Of a stretch of 64,000 nucleotides of DNA, positions 51,332 through 59,920 are shown piece after piece. Source of the stretch: an uncultured Bacteroides sp. (GTDB taxonomy: Bacteria > Bacteroidota > Bacteroidia > Bacteroidales > Bacteroidaceae); the NCBI RefSeq assembly GCF_963676325.1, contig NZ_OY781099.1, forward strand, positions 2,480,001 through 2,544,000. The letters run 5' to 3'. Under the pieces are notes generated by a model. The model saw nothing but the letters and a program-made list of their open reading frames with translations, was not told where the DNA came from and made no database searches. Both the position numbers and the translations under genes were made by a program. Every line of letters starts with the position of its first letter. The stretch's first letter is position 1.

Positions 51332-52753
51332 ATGAAACCAAAATTTTATCTTTTGGCATTCATCCTGTTTACCGGATTCTTATTTGGTGAGACAGATGTA
51401 TATGCTCAAACAAAAACTGCTAAGTATGTATTTTACTTTATCGGAGACGGAATGGGAGTTAATCAGGTAAATGGTACAGAAATGTATCTTGCTGAGAAAG
51501 AAGGAAGAATCGGGATAAAACCTCTTACTTTTACACAATTCCCTTACAGTGCATTTGCTACTACTTACTCTGCTTCTAATTCAATAACAGATTCAGCCGC
51601 TGCAGGAACAGCGCTTGCCACCGGGTCTAAGACCAAAAACGAAACAATAGGAATGGACAGCCTTCGCAAGGCTCCTTTATATAGTGTAGCTGTTAAAGCT
51701 AAAAAAGCAGGAAAGAAAGTAGGAATCACTACCAGTGTGAGCATTGACCATGCCACTCCGGCTACTTTCTATGCTCACCAACCAGACAGAGATATGTATT
51801 ATGAAATTGCGACAGATCTTCCTAAAGCAGGTTTTGATTTCTACGCAGGAAGCGGATTCCTTATACCTGATAGCAAGTCTGACAAGAATGCACCAAATAT
51901 ATATACGCTGTTTAAGGACGCCAACTACACTGTAGCCAAAGGTTATGATGATTATAAGGCTAAAAAGAATAAAGCCTCTAAAATGATTCTTATGCAAAAA
52001 GACAACACTGATGCACATTCTATTCCTTATGCTATAGACCGTAAAACAGGTGATTTAACTCTCTGCCAGATCACAGAAAGTGCTATTAACTTTCTGAATA
52101 AAGATAATAAGAACGGCTTTTTCCTGATGGTTGAAGGTGGTAAAATTGACTGGGCTTGCCACAGTAATGATGCAGCAACAACATTCAATGAAGTTATTGA
52201 TATGGACAATGCTGTAAAAATTGCGTATGACTTTTACAAAAAGCATCCAAATGAAACCCTTATCGTTATCACTGCCGACCACGAAACAGGCGGAATAGCA
52301 TTGGGAACTGGTAAGTATGAATTAAATTTAAAAGCATTGGGTAACCAAACGGTTTCTGAAACTGAACTATCTGCAAAGATTAATCAGTTACGCAAAGACA
52401 AGCAGAATGATGTAACCTGGAATGACATCAAAAATCTTCTAAGTGAAAATATGGGTTTCTGGAAGAATGTGAAGCTGACTGATAAACAAGAACAGCTTTT
52501 AAAAGAAGAGTATGTTCGCTCTTTCCTTGGCAAAGAAGTTAAACTGTCTGAAAGCCTATACTCAAAAGACGAACCAATGGCAGCACTTGCCAAAAAGACT
52601 CTTGACGATATTGCTATGGTAAGCTGGGCAAGCGGTAACCACTCAGCCGGATATGTTCCAGTATTTGCAATTGGTGCAGGCGCAGAACTGTTCCACGGAA
52701 AGTTAGAGAACACAGATATTCCTAAAAAGATAGCTGAAGCTGCCAGATATTAA
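51332..52753 (+). CDS. Alkaline phosphatase
   Basis: The protein has 473 residues with a signal peptide cut near VYAQ (~26). The metal site is FIGDGMGVNQ (~35-44), the nucleophile Ser is in SITDSAAAGTALATG (~87-101), and metal-binding blocks are VEGGKIDWACHSND and TADHETGG (~305-312). A final metal His is in ASGNHSAGYVPVFAIGAG. It is periplasmic and releases phosphate from organic esters. It would feed the Pst system at 20-25 kb, but it is not next to it and lacks an obvious Pho-box array. Confidence 0.93.
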   Translation: MKPKFYLLAFILFTGFLFGETDVYAQTKTAKYVFYFIGDGMGVNQVNGTEMYLAEKEGRIGIKPLTFTQFPYSAFATTYSASNSITDSAAAGTALATGSKTKNETIGMDSLRKAPLYSVAVKAKKAGKKVGITTSVSIDHATPATFYAHQPDRDMYYEIATDLPKAGFDFYAGSGFLIPDSKSDKNAPNIYTLFKDANYTVAKGYDDYKAKKNKASKMILMQKDNTDAHSIPYAIDRKTGDLTLCQITESAINFLNKDNKNGFFLMVEGGKIDWACHSNDAATTFNEVIDMDNAVKIAYDFYKKHPNETLIVITADHETGGIALGTGKYELNLKALGNQTVSETELSAKINQLRKDKQNDVTWNDIKNLLSENMGFWKNVKLTDKQEQLLKEEYVRSFLGKEVKLSESLYSKDEPMAALAKKTLDDIAMVSWASGNHSAGYVPVFAIGAGAELFHGKLENTDIPKKIAEAARY

Positions 52754-52761
52754 TCAGGCCA

Positions 52762-52820
52762 GTGACATAAAAAAGAAGAGAGGAATCAGTAACTGGTTCC
52801 TCTCTTCTTTTTTATGTCAC
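52762..52820. terminator. Long bidirectional terminator hairpin between alkaline phosphatase and manA
   Basis: Arms of 24 bp, perfectly complementary (52762-52785 and 52797-52820, outer GTGACATAAAAAAG, inner AGAGAGGAA), enclose an 11-base loop. Internal A and T runs make it effective on both strands. Confidence 0.9.
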
Positions 52821-52829
52821 GGGATAAAC

Positions 52830-53798
52830 TTACACGTAAGTTTCAAGTAATTTAGCCGATCCCTCAGGATAAATAGTAATATCCATTGTTGATGCAGGCA
52901 ACAGAACTGTTTCACCAGCCTGAAGCTGAACTTCATTACCTTCATTATCAACTACCCTGCAAGAGCCTTCCAGACCAATCAGCACAACAAAAGAATCAAG
53001 TTCTGAGTAATCACACGAAATAGTCTCTGTCATGTCATAAAGAGAGGTCGTGAAATAAGGACAAGCAACCAGTTCCACCGGTTCATCCTTTACAGCCTCA
53101 TACTCGGTTCTATAATCATCAAGCACCTCATAATCAATAGCATCTTTGGCTAGTTCAGTATGCAGTTCACGGCTATTGCCACCTGCATCTTTTCTATTAA
53201 AATCAAAGATACGATAAGTTACATCGGATGTCTGTTGAATTTCGGCAATGAAAGATCCAGCTCCAATACTATGAATACGACCTGCCGGAAGGAAAAATAC
53301 ATCTCCTTTCTTAATGGAATATTCCTGTAACACGTCAGTAATAGTAGAGTTTATCACTCTTTCTTTATACTCTTTAGGAGTTATTTCCTGAGAAAAGCCT
53401 GATCGAAGTTTTGCACCTGGAGCTGCATCTACAACATACCACATTTCTGTTTTCCCCATAGAATTGTGACGCTTCTTTGCCAGGCTATCAGCAGGGTGAA
53501 CCTGAATAGACAAATCCTGCTGAGCATCAATGAACTTAATCAGCAAAGGAAATGTGGAATTAAAACGTGCATAATTACTTTCACCTACTAATTCTTCACG
53601 AAATCGCCTAACTAACTGCCCCAAGGTCATCCCTTTGAATTCGCCGTTGGCTACTTCTGATTCGTTATCCGGCACACCGGAAATTTCCCAACTTTCACCA
53701 ACATTTGACATCTCTTCAGAAAGATGCTTGAAAGGAACAATTTTATCACCACCCCACAATGTTTGTTTAAGGATGGGTTTAAATTTTAGTGGATACAT
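52830..53798 (-). CDS. manA: Mannose-6-phosphate isomerase, class I
   Basis: The protein has 322 residues, a cupin-type isomerase of the short Bacillus form. Zinc ligands lie in IQVHPADSLAKKRH (~97-110) and TEMWYVVDA (Glu ~116), then the later His in PAGRIHSIGAGSFIAEIQQTSDVTYRIFDFNR (~170-200). It interconverts fructose-6-phosphate and mannose-6-phosphate for catabolism or GDP-sugar supply. A -7 box TATGTTTG lies at 53829-53836. It shares a long bidirectional hairpin with the alkaline phosphatase gene. Confidence 0.95.
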   Translation of the reverse strand: MYPLKFKPILKQTLWGGDKIVPFKHLSEEMSNVGESWEISGVPDNESEVANGEFKGMTLGQLVRRFREELVGESNYARFNSTFPLLIKFIDAQQDLSIQVHPADSLAKKRHNSMGKTEMWYVVDAAPGAKLRSGFSQEITPKEYKERVINSTITDVLQEYSIKKGDVFFLPAGRIHSIGAGSFIAEIQQTSDVTYRIFDFNRKDAGGNSRELHTELAKDAIDYEVLDDYRTEYEAVKDEPVELVACPYFTTSLYDMTETISCDYSELDSFVVLIGLEGSCRVVDNEGNEVQLQAGETVLLPASTMDITIYPEGSAKLLETYV

Positions 53799-53828
53799 TT
53801 TTATGTTATTATAAAAGGTTTACAGTGA

Positions 53829-53836
53829 CAAACATA
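53829..53836 (-). promoter_or_regulatory. -7 box TATGTTTG for manA
   Basis: CAAACATA on the + strand, 31 bp upstream of the manA ATG. Confidence 0.5.
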
Positions 53837-53940
53837 CGTAAAAATATTAATTTAACATCAATTAGTGGACAATTAATTCACAAAAAAAGAGAAAATTCAC
53901 TCTGAAATCCAAATTCATACAACCCGTACTTATTACGAAA

Positions 53941-54074
53941 AAACAAAAAGTTACTGCCACCTGCCACTAAAAAGCCTGAAAGTCTTTGCCAATGGGCTTT
54001 GCGGCGGTAGCAGATAAAAATTCTCACCATTTCATCTGCTACTAAATGGCTTCATCTGCCACCAAAATTCAAAT
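53941..54074. repeat. Composite intergenic repeat A2
   Basis: TGCCAC 53955 and 53962 (7 bp apart), GTAGCA 54007, TGCTAC 54037 (30 bp on) and TGCCAC 54057 (20 bp on). This is exactly the spacing of A3 read on the other strand and of part of A1. The left end, 53941-53971, matches 8174-8204 at 29 of 31 bases. It fills the divergent region between manA and the HxlR gene. Confidence 0.8.
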
Positions 54075-54130
54075 TTAGTTACAGCTTAGTGATAATCTTA
54101 CCACCATGCTGATTTTTAGCTATTTATTAT

Positions 54131-54138
54131 TACTTTTG
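54131..54138 (+). promoter_or_regulatory. -7 box TACTTTTG for the HxlR regulator gene
   Basis: Exact match 24 bp upstream of the ATG at 54163. It lies inside the longer frame that begins at 54106 and so argues against that start. Confidence 0.6.
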
Positions 54139-54162
54139 TATCTGAACTGGAAAGAGAAAGTT

Positions 54163-54504
54163 ATGTATGAACGAAAAATACCTATAAATTTAGACTGTGG
54201 AATTGAAATCACAATGAATATAATTGGTGGTAAATGGAAGCCTTGGTTGATTAACAGAATAAACGATGGATACCATAGACCAATGGAGTTGCAGCGTGTT
54301 ATTCCAATAGCCTCAAAGAGAGTCTTAACTCAGCAACTTAACGAACTAGAAAAAATGGGGGTTGTTTATAAAATCATTCATCCCGTTGTTCCTTTGAAGG
54401 TTGAATATTTCTTAACCGAATTAGGAGTATCTTTATTGCCTATTATTTCGTTGATGAGTAAATGGGGAACTCAGCATCGTGAATTATATAAAGATATATT
54501 TTAA
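54163..54504 (+). CDS. HxlR-family transcriptional regulator
   Basis: The protein has 113 residues from the ATG at 54163 (MYERKIPINLDCGIEITMNIIGGKWKPWLINRI). The frame reaches back to 54106, but the -7 box TACTTTTG at 54131-54138 lies inside that extension. The winged-helix HxlR core includes IGGKWKPWLI, the recognition helix in SKRVLTQQLNELEKMGVVYK and the wing PLKVEYFLTELG. The Cys in LDCG near the N-terminus is the position used for electrophile or oxidant sensing in several HxlR proteins. Nearby genes (FrnE-like DsbA, OYE-like reductase) make redox sensing plausible. Confidence 0.88.
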   Translation: MYERKIPINLDCGIEITMNIIGGKWKPWLINRINDGYHRPMELQRVIPIASKRVLTQQLNELEKMGVVYKIIHPVVPLKVEYFLTELGVSLLPIISLMSKWGTQHRELYKDIF

Positions 54505-54667
54505 AGAATCGATAAAAAGCCAAAAGGTCAGACTTACATCTGTGTAGTCTGACCTTTTGGCGTTTTATCTTTCACTGTGTGATACATTAAATCTCTACTG
54601 CTTATTCTTAAGTTATTTAGTATTTGAATAATGCAACTTTTTCTAACAAATTCAGAAAATAAATTTA

Positions 54668-55324
54668 TTAAATACGTTTAGATAACCACTCTCTAAATTC
54701 ATAAAAATTTTGAGTTACTACACCATGTCCCACAGGAAACTCAGCATATTTGTGTTTAGCAGCTAGGTTACTTAAAAATACAGGCGTTTGTCTTGCCCAT
54801 TCTACAGGAATTACTTGGTCTACACTACCATGTGAGCAATAAAAAGCTAAATGGCTATAGTCTTTTGTCTTAATATCTTCAGACAAAATATCTTCATTTA
54901 TATACCCGCTTAACGCAATAATATTTTTGACTTTTTCTGGATAGGTTAAAGCTACCGCATAACTTAAAATGGCTCCTTGGCTAAATCCTAAAAGTGTTAC
55001 ATTATGTTTATTTACAGGATAAGTGGCTATTGCTTCATCAATAAAATTCGCAATTAAATCTCTTGATTCTTTAGCTTGATTATTGTCGCCCCATTTACTT
55101 TGTTCTGAGCCCAAATTTATAGAGTACCAAGCATTTCCGTATGGTTGCAGACTATATGGTGCACGTACAAAAATAATAAAAAGTTCTTCAGGTAATTCAT
55201 TAGCAAACGAAAGAAAATAGTTTTCATTGCTACCATAGCCATGAAGTATGATTAATAACGGTGCATCTTTAGACAAGCTTGATGCTCTGATAACATGTTG
55301 TAACGAAAAAGACGAGTTTACCAT
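54668..55324 (-). CDS. Alpha/beta-hydrolase esterase (phospholipase/carboxylesterase family)
   Basis: The protein has 218 residues, with no signal peptide. The oxyanion strand is LLIILHGYGSNENYF, the nucleophile elbow GFSQGA (~Ser118), the Asp in GSVDQVIP and the His in FPVGHGV, so the triad is complete. The family covers carboxylesterases and acyl-protein-thioesterase-like enzymes. It is the middle gene of a small accessory segment with an HxlR regulator, a FrnE-type DsbA and an OYE-like reductase. Confidence 0.85.
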   Translation of the reverse strand: MVNSSFSLQHVIRASSLSKDAPLLIILHGYGSNENYFLSFANELPEELFIIFVRAPYSLQPYGNAWYSINLGSEQSKWGDNNQAKESRDLIANFIDEAIATYPVNKHNVTLLGFSQGAILSYAVALTYPEKVKNIIALSGYINEDILSEDIKTKDYSHLAFYCSHGSVDQVIPVEWARQTPVFLSNLAAKHKYAEFPVGHGVVTQNFYEFREWLSKRI

Positions 55325-55492
55325 TTATTTATTTATCTATGTTAGCTAATATTTAAAAAGAAGCGCCCATTCAAAGGATTTATAGGTCTTTACCATAAAT
55401 AGAATTTATACATCTTCAGATATAATATCAAAAATGTCAGCTTTTAAATAAGATTAGTTTTACCTAACTTATATATTGTTGGGACAAAATTA

Positions 55493-56194
55493 CTATATCG
55501 AACATCCATCGATCCCGCAAGCGAAGACATCATCATCAGGTTTTATCACTGCAGCATCTTTTTCGGCCCACAACATTTCGATAGCCTTCAGCAGGTGCTC
55601 TTTGGGTTGGGCACCTACAAACGTTTCCTTCCCGTCAATAACAAAGCAAGGAACGGAGTTAATACCTGAGCGGCCTGCAAGATATTCATCTTCTCTGGAC
55701 TCTTGTGCAAATGCATCAGACTCCAACATGGCCTGGGTTTCATCTCGATCTAATCCTAGCTCCACGGCAATATTCAACAGTACCTCATGGTCTGCCAATG
55801 ATAGATTATCAGTAAAGTAAGCACGAAATAACCTTTCGCTCATTTCGGCAGCTTTGCCTTTTGTTTCAGCAAACTTTGTCAGCCGGTGTGCATCAAAAGT
55901 GTTGGTGTATAACACGCTGTAATATCGCATATCTAAATCCACCTTGGCACCCATTGATACAATATAATCAATCATGCGCTTTGCTTCCTGCGGACTTTTA
56001 CGGTATTTATGCTCGATGCGACTCTGCGTAGTTGTCGTTACTTCCTTACCCGCTTCCGGATCTAATTCAAAAACTTTAAAAACCACCTCAATGTCACCGG
56101 CGTGTTTAAACTCTGACAGTGCTTGTTCAAGATGGTGTTTACCGATATAGCAATAAGGGCAGGCATAATCCGACCATACTTCAATTTTCATCAT
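55493..56194 (-). CDS. DsbA-family oxidoreductase, FrnE type
   Basis: The protein has 233 residues, with no signal peptide, so cytoplasmic. The thioredoxin-fold active site is DYACPYCYIG (~10-19, CxxC). A long helical insertion follows, then the cis-Pro loop in SGINSVPCFVIDGKETFVGAQP. The tail ends CGIDGCSI, with two further cysteines typical of FrnE relatives. FrnE proteins are disulfide isomerases linked to oxidative stress and polyketide chemistry. It lies between the esterase and the OYE-like gene on the same strand. Confidence 0.9.
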   Translation of the reverse strand: MMKIEVWSDYACPYCYIGKHHLEQALSEFKHAGDIEVVFKVFELDPEAGKEVTTTTQSRIEHKYRKSPQEAKRMIDYIVSMGAKVDLDMRYYSVLYTNTFDAHRLTKFAETKGKAAEMSERLFRAYFTDNLSLADHEVLLNIAVELGLDRDETQAMLESDAFAQESREDEYLAGRSGINSVPCFVIDGKETFVGAQPKEHLLKAIEMLWAEKDAAVIKPDDDVFACGIDGCSI

Positions 56195-56279
56195 AATTTC
56201 AAAAAAAATAGTTAATGATTAATTTTAAAGGTACAAGGATGTACCAAACATATCAAAACAGATCAATAATTAGATCTAA

Positions 56280-57344
56280 TTACTTAAAACTAGTAGCTAG
56301 TTGTTCATTTTCTTTTAGAAACACACAGTTTTTAAACTTCTTTTTGAATATCACAAAGCATTGATTGCAATGCAAACATTTAGACTTTTCAGTACCGTTC
56401 ATTATCTTAGTAATAAAATCCGGCTCCACAATAAACGTTCTTGCCAGCGCTACCATATCAATACCCTTATCTAATACTTCATTAATGGTTTCAACAGAGT
56501 TGATGCCTCCAACTAATATTACCGGGATATCAATATTTTCTTTAATCAATAAAGCTTGTTTTAAATAGTAAACAGTTTCATCTTTATCTTTTCTAAAAAA
56601 ATCACTACCACTAAGCTCTATAGCATCCACACCCAGTTGCTTTAATGTGTTTGCATAATATAGCAAATGAGTATCATAATCACTCAATTGTTGGTTATTA
56701 GCACTCATCTTAACAATTACTCCAAAAGAGTCACTACATGCTATTTTGATGCCTTGAATAATTTGACTAATCATCCTTATTCTATTTTCATCGCTACCGC
56801 CATACAAATCATTGCGCAGATTAACAGTATTATCCAATACACCTGAAAGGAAATAACCATGAGCTATATGTATTTGTACACCGTCAAATCCGGCTTGTTC
56901 CAGACGCTTTGCACCACTAATAAATTGTTGAATGATTGTATTTATTTCATCAATACTTAAATCATTAAAATCTACTGGATTTAAATATCCTTTAATTCCG
57001 GCATGTGATATCTGACCATAAACAACACTTTGATGTTTATGAACCTCGTCACTAATTCTTTTTAGCCCTGAAATATATTTATCATCACTTACTAAAGATT
57101 GCGTTTCATCGGCTCTATTCTTTTCGCTAACACAAATATGACCGGTAATAATCAATCCGATATTATTGCTGGCTAATTCATGATACAGCTCTATTTGTTT
57201 ATCGCTGACCGTACCATCCTTATTACCTAAATGGTCATTAGTAGCACTTCTTACTATTCTGTTTTTAATCTCCTGATTGCTTATTTTGATATTTGTAAAC
57301 ATCATTTCTTGCTCTCCTCCATTTATTAAGTTTTGATTTTCCAT
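56280..57344 (-). CDS. NADH:flavin oxidoreductase (Old Yellow Enzyme family)
   Basis: The protein has 354 residues from the ATG at 57344 (MENQNLINGGEQEMMFTNIKISN); the longer TTG-started frame to 57416 adds an unlikely leader. The TIM barrel has NRIVRSATNDHLG, GQISHAGIKGYLNP, a His pair replaced by GVQIHIAHGYFLSGVLDNTVNLRNDLYGGS, the FMN block VGGINSVETINEVLDKGIDMVALARTFI, and a C-terminal Cys cluster (SKCLHCNQCFVIF). The cysteines recall the Fe-S site of 2,4-dienoyl-CoA reductase relatives, but the protein stops there and has no second domain. It reduces activated alkenes. Confidence 0.82.
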   Translation of the reverse strand: MENQNLINGGEQEMMFTNIKISNQEIKNRIVRSATNDHLGNKDGTVSDKQIELYHELASNNIGLIITGHICVSEKNRADETQSLVSDDKYISGLKRISDEVHKHQSVVYGQISHAGIKGYLNPVDFNDLSIDEINTIIQQFISGAKRLEQAGFDGVQIHIAHGYFLSGVLDNTVNLRNDLYGGSDENRIRMISQIIQGIKIACSDSFGVIVKMSANNQQLSDYDTHLLYYANTLKQLGVDAIELSGSDFFRKDKDETVYYLKQALLIKENIDIPVILVGGINSVETINEVLDKGIDMVALARTFIVEPDFITKIMNGTEKSKCLHCNQCFVIFKKKFKNCVFLKENEQLATSFK

Positions 57345-57476
57345 ATTTGGGTTTCCTTGATTATTTGTCACTATTTGTTTGTTCAAATTATTACACAAAA
57401 TAAGCAGTGATGGCAACTATTTTAACCGATGCAAAGTTACGACATACAAAAAGTATATACAAGTAGCGCTAAATTA

Positions 57477-57508
57477 TTCATATAGTGATAAATTTATCAC
57501 TATATGAA
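57477..57508. repeat. 32-bp perfect palindrome
   Basis: Centred between 57492 and 57493, with half-site TTCATATAGTGATAAA followed by its exact complement. It is flanked by AGTAGCG and CGCTACT. No T tract follows. It lies about 60 bp upstream of the start of the OYE-like gene's longest frame. Confidence 0.8.
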
Positions 57509-57571
57509 ATCGCTACTAAACTACATGCAACATAACATTTACCAATAGATAAACGCTTTTATCTAATAAAA

Positions 57572-57645
57572 TAAGTGAGTTCTCAATTGAGAACCCATGG
57601 GTTCACAGATGAGGGCTCATGGGTTCACAGCCGAGAACTCACTAA
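57572..57645. repeat. 22-bp-phased palindromic array E (GGGTTCAC word)
   Basis: Three tandem 22-bp units start at 57577, 57599 and 57621 with GAGTTCTC, GGGTTCAC and GGGTTCAC. The second half of each unit is the inverted word GAGAACCC, GAGGGCTC, GAGAACTC at 57589, 57611 and 57633. Each unit is therefore an imperfect palindrome, and the whole array is closed by AGTGAGTTCTC and GAGAACTCACT. Confidence 0.85.
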
Positions 57646-57797
57646 ATATAAAAGAGAGAAGTACTTATTATCATGCAGTTACTTTCCAACCTTCAATATT
57701 AAAGTTCTAAATATCAGGATATTAATTTCTCAAAAGAGTTATACTGCATAACTTTAAAAAGGAAAAGTCATTATCGGTGAGAATGATACACTTCGGA

Positions 57798-57934
57798 AAG
57801 AAAAACAAAAACCAGTGGCAGATAACAGCATTTAGTAGCAGATAAATTGTAAAACAAAAGTATCTGCTACCAAATTATTTCGTTATATATAACGCATTAA
57901 GCACAGTTTAGTGGCAGATAGCAGATCAATCTGC
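57798..57934. repeat. Composite intergenic repeat A3
   Basis: GTGGCA 57815, GTAGCA 57835 (20 bp), TGCTAC 57865 (30 bp), then GTGGCA 57911 with ATAGCA 57918 (7 bp). The order and spacing equal the reverse complement of A2. It ends ten bases before the left inverted repeat of the ISL3 element. Confidence 0.8.
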
Positions 57935-57943
57935 ATTTTTTAA

Positions 57944-59919
57944 GGTTCTTCGTCACTTTAGGTGCAAGTTATTCAGATAAAAGTCTTTATTCATAGGCAT
58001 TTCAAATGTTTTTCTATCTTGAATATTATGCCCCGTTATCTAAAGTCATGATATTGTCAAAAGTTGTGATAAAGGGAAGTTCTATTGAAATTTCTAACAA
58101 CCTCTATAATTAAGCCATCTAAAGATTTGTATCTATCTGATTATCAGAGAATGAAGTGTTTAAAAAGTTGTAGATATGCTTGAAAATCAGTATCTTTAAG
58201 CTGACCAAAGCATCAAGACTCCAATGAATCAAAGCATATCTACAGTTGGCAAAGTTACTACAAATAAGCCTATTTACGTCAATGTTAACAAAAAGAAATC
58301 AACTATATCTTTTAAACTTCATATTCCCCATTATCGCCAGGATAGAGTCTCTATAAGTGGAAAATCGTACACTGTAGAATTGTCCCGTAACTCTAATAGT
58401 AGCCGCTGTCCGGCCTGTGGTTGTTTGAGTCAAAGCTTACATGGGCACTATATACGCCAACTTCAGGGCTCAGAAATATTTAATCATCCCCTGACTCTAC
58501 GGGTCAAAACCCGCAAATTTCGTTGCCGAAATGAGCATTGTCTCCGCAAGGTCTTTAGTGAGGACCATTCCTGCCTGGCTTCTCCCTATGGCCGCAACAC
58601 TCTGGAGGTAGAGGAACGTATCCGTGAAGTATCTCTAAAAGTCACATCCCGTACTGCCAGTGAGCTTTTACACGGGCAGAACATCTTCTGCAGTCAATCT
58701 GCCTGTCTACGGAGTGCTCACAAGGAATTGCCCTCAAAAAGTAGTAATTCTCTACCTGTGGCTATAGGTATAGATGACTTTGCACAGAAGAAAGGGCATA
58801 TATATGGGAGTGTTATTGTAGACCAGATGACCCATCGTCCCATTGCGGTACTTCCTTGCCGGGAGGGGGATGAATTAGAGCAGTTCTTGCGAAATAATCC
58901 TCAGATACAATATATAACCCGAGACCGGGGGCGAAACTTTGTTGAAGCTATTAATCGTATCCTACCCGGTGTTACCCAAATCTGTGACAGATTCCATTTG
59001 ATAAAGAATCTGGTGGATGCTCTGACGGAAGAAATAGCCTCATTATCGCGGCTAAGTGTACATAAGCAAACTTATTCTTATCCCTCCACGGAAGAATGCA
59101 GAACCAAAATCATGGAAGCTCTTTATGGCCTGGGGGATGCCAGACATCGACATAAACTGAACCTGTTTGTGCAAGCAGATAGCCTTATCAGAAAAGGAAT
59201 GAGCATTTCAGAAACAGCCCGCCAATTAGGAGTGCATTCACAGGTTATCTGGCGTTTGGTACGTCACCATACAGGCAAGGATTATATGTCTGCGCAGCAA
59301 AAGAGTATATTAAAACATGTCGATGAACTGGCTTTGGAAATCAGCCATGGATGTACGGATATAAAGAAATTGAAGAAGAAAATGGAAAGCAAAATGGATA
59401 CGATTGCAATCTCGGCTGCCACGATAGGAATCAGAAACAAAATAAAGCAAGAGCTACGGGAAATCAGGAAATATAACAAAAATATAGCTGAAAGAAAAAA
59501 CAAAAAACATGCATCAATAAGGAGTATACGGAGATTTATATTGAAAGGGGAATCCGCCGTGCAAAGTCTTACTGCTTTATTGAAGAATCCATTAATAAAA
59601 CAGGTCATAACATTAGGATTGAGATTCAGGGAAATGATAAAAGGAAATCCCAAGCAATGGTCTCTGGAAAATTGGATAAAACAGGCTATGGAATGTGATT
59701 CAAAAGCCATGAAGACATTTGCTTGTGGAATAAAAGCAGACCAACAAGCGGTGCAAAATGCAATGGATATTTATTTGAACAACGGACTCTTGGAAGGAAC
59801 TGTCAATAAAATAAAGGCCATCAAAAGGCAGATGTTTAATAGGGCAAGCTATAGACTACTTAATGTCAAACTCATTGCGTTTAAAACCTAATAGCTTGCA
59901 CCTAAAGTGACGAAGAACC
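57944..59919 (+). mobile_element. ISL3-family insertion sequence, 1976 bp, intact
   Basis: Perfect 25-bp terminal inverted repeats begin GGTTCTTCGTCACTTTAGG (57944-57968) and end with the exact complement (59895-59919). They enclose one transposase gene of the ISL3 family. ISL3 elements normally make 8-bp target duplications. The flanks here (TTTTTTAA on the left, GAAACTAT on the right) do not match, so the element has no target duplication. Its right end abuts a truncated AraC/hybrid-sensor gene. Confidence 0.93.
58224..59891 (+). CDS. ISL3-family transposase
   Basis: The protein has 555 residues. The N-terminal zinc finger is CPACG...H...C (SRCPACGCLSQSLHGHY; RCRNEHC), then an HTH. The DDE domain has the first Asp in AIGIDDFAQKKGHIYG (~175-190), the second in ITRDRGRNFVEAI, the DRFHL motif and the Glu in NNGLLEGTVNKIKAIKRQMFNRASYRLL near the C-terminus. 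All parts are present, so the enzyme should be active. It is the only gene of the element. Confidence 0.95.
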   Translation: MNQSISTVGKVTTNKPIYVNVNKKKSTISFKLHIPHYRQDRVSISGKSYTVELSRNSNSSRCPACGCLSQSLHGHYIRQLQGSEIFNHPLTLRVKTRKFRCRNEHCLRKVFSEDHSCLASPYGRNTLEVEERIREVSLKVTSRTASELLHGQNIFCSQSACLRSAHKELPSKSSNSLPVAIGIDDFAQKKGHIYGSVIVDQMTHRPIAVLPCREGDELEQFLRNNPQIQYITRDRGRNFVEAINRILPGVTQICDRFHLIKNLVDALTEEIASLSRLSVHKQTYSYPSTEECRTKIMEALYGLGDARHRHKLNLFVQADSLIRKGMSISETARQLGVHSQVIWRLVRHHTGKDYMSAQQKSILKHVDELALEISHGCTDIKKLKKKMESKMDTIAISAATIGIRNKIKQELREIRKYNKNIAERKNKKHASIRSIRRFILKGESAVQSLTALLKNPLIKQVITLGLRFREMIKGNPKQWSLENWIKQAMECDSKAMKTFACGIKADQQAVQNAMDIYLNNGLLEGTVNKIKAIKRQMFNRASYRLLNVKLIAFKT

Positions 59920-59920
59920 G

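Noticed and set aside
54106..54162. Longer HxlR start with a hydrophobic leader
   Set aside because: A -7 box lies within the extension, and HxlR regulators are cytoplasmic without a leader.
57345..57416. TTG-started extension of the OYE-like protein
   Set aside because: The extra 24 residues have no family match, and an ATG at 57344 gives a normal start.
59282..59710. 142-codon - strand ORF within the ISL3 element
   Set aside because: It is antisense to the transposase. The hydrophobic composition comes from reverse-reading lysine-rich codons.
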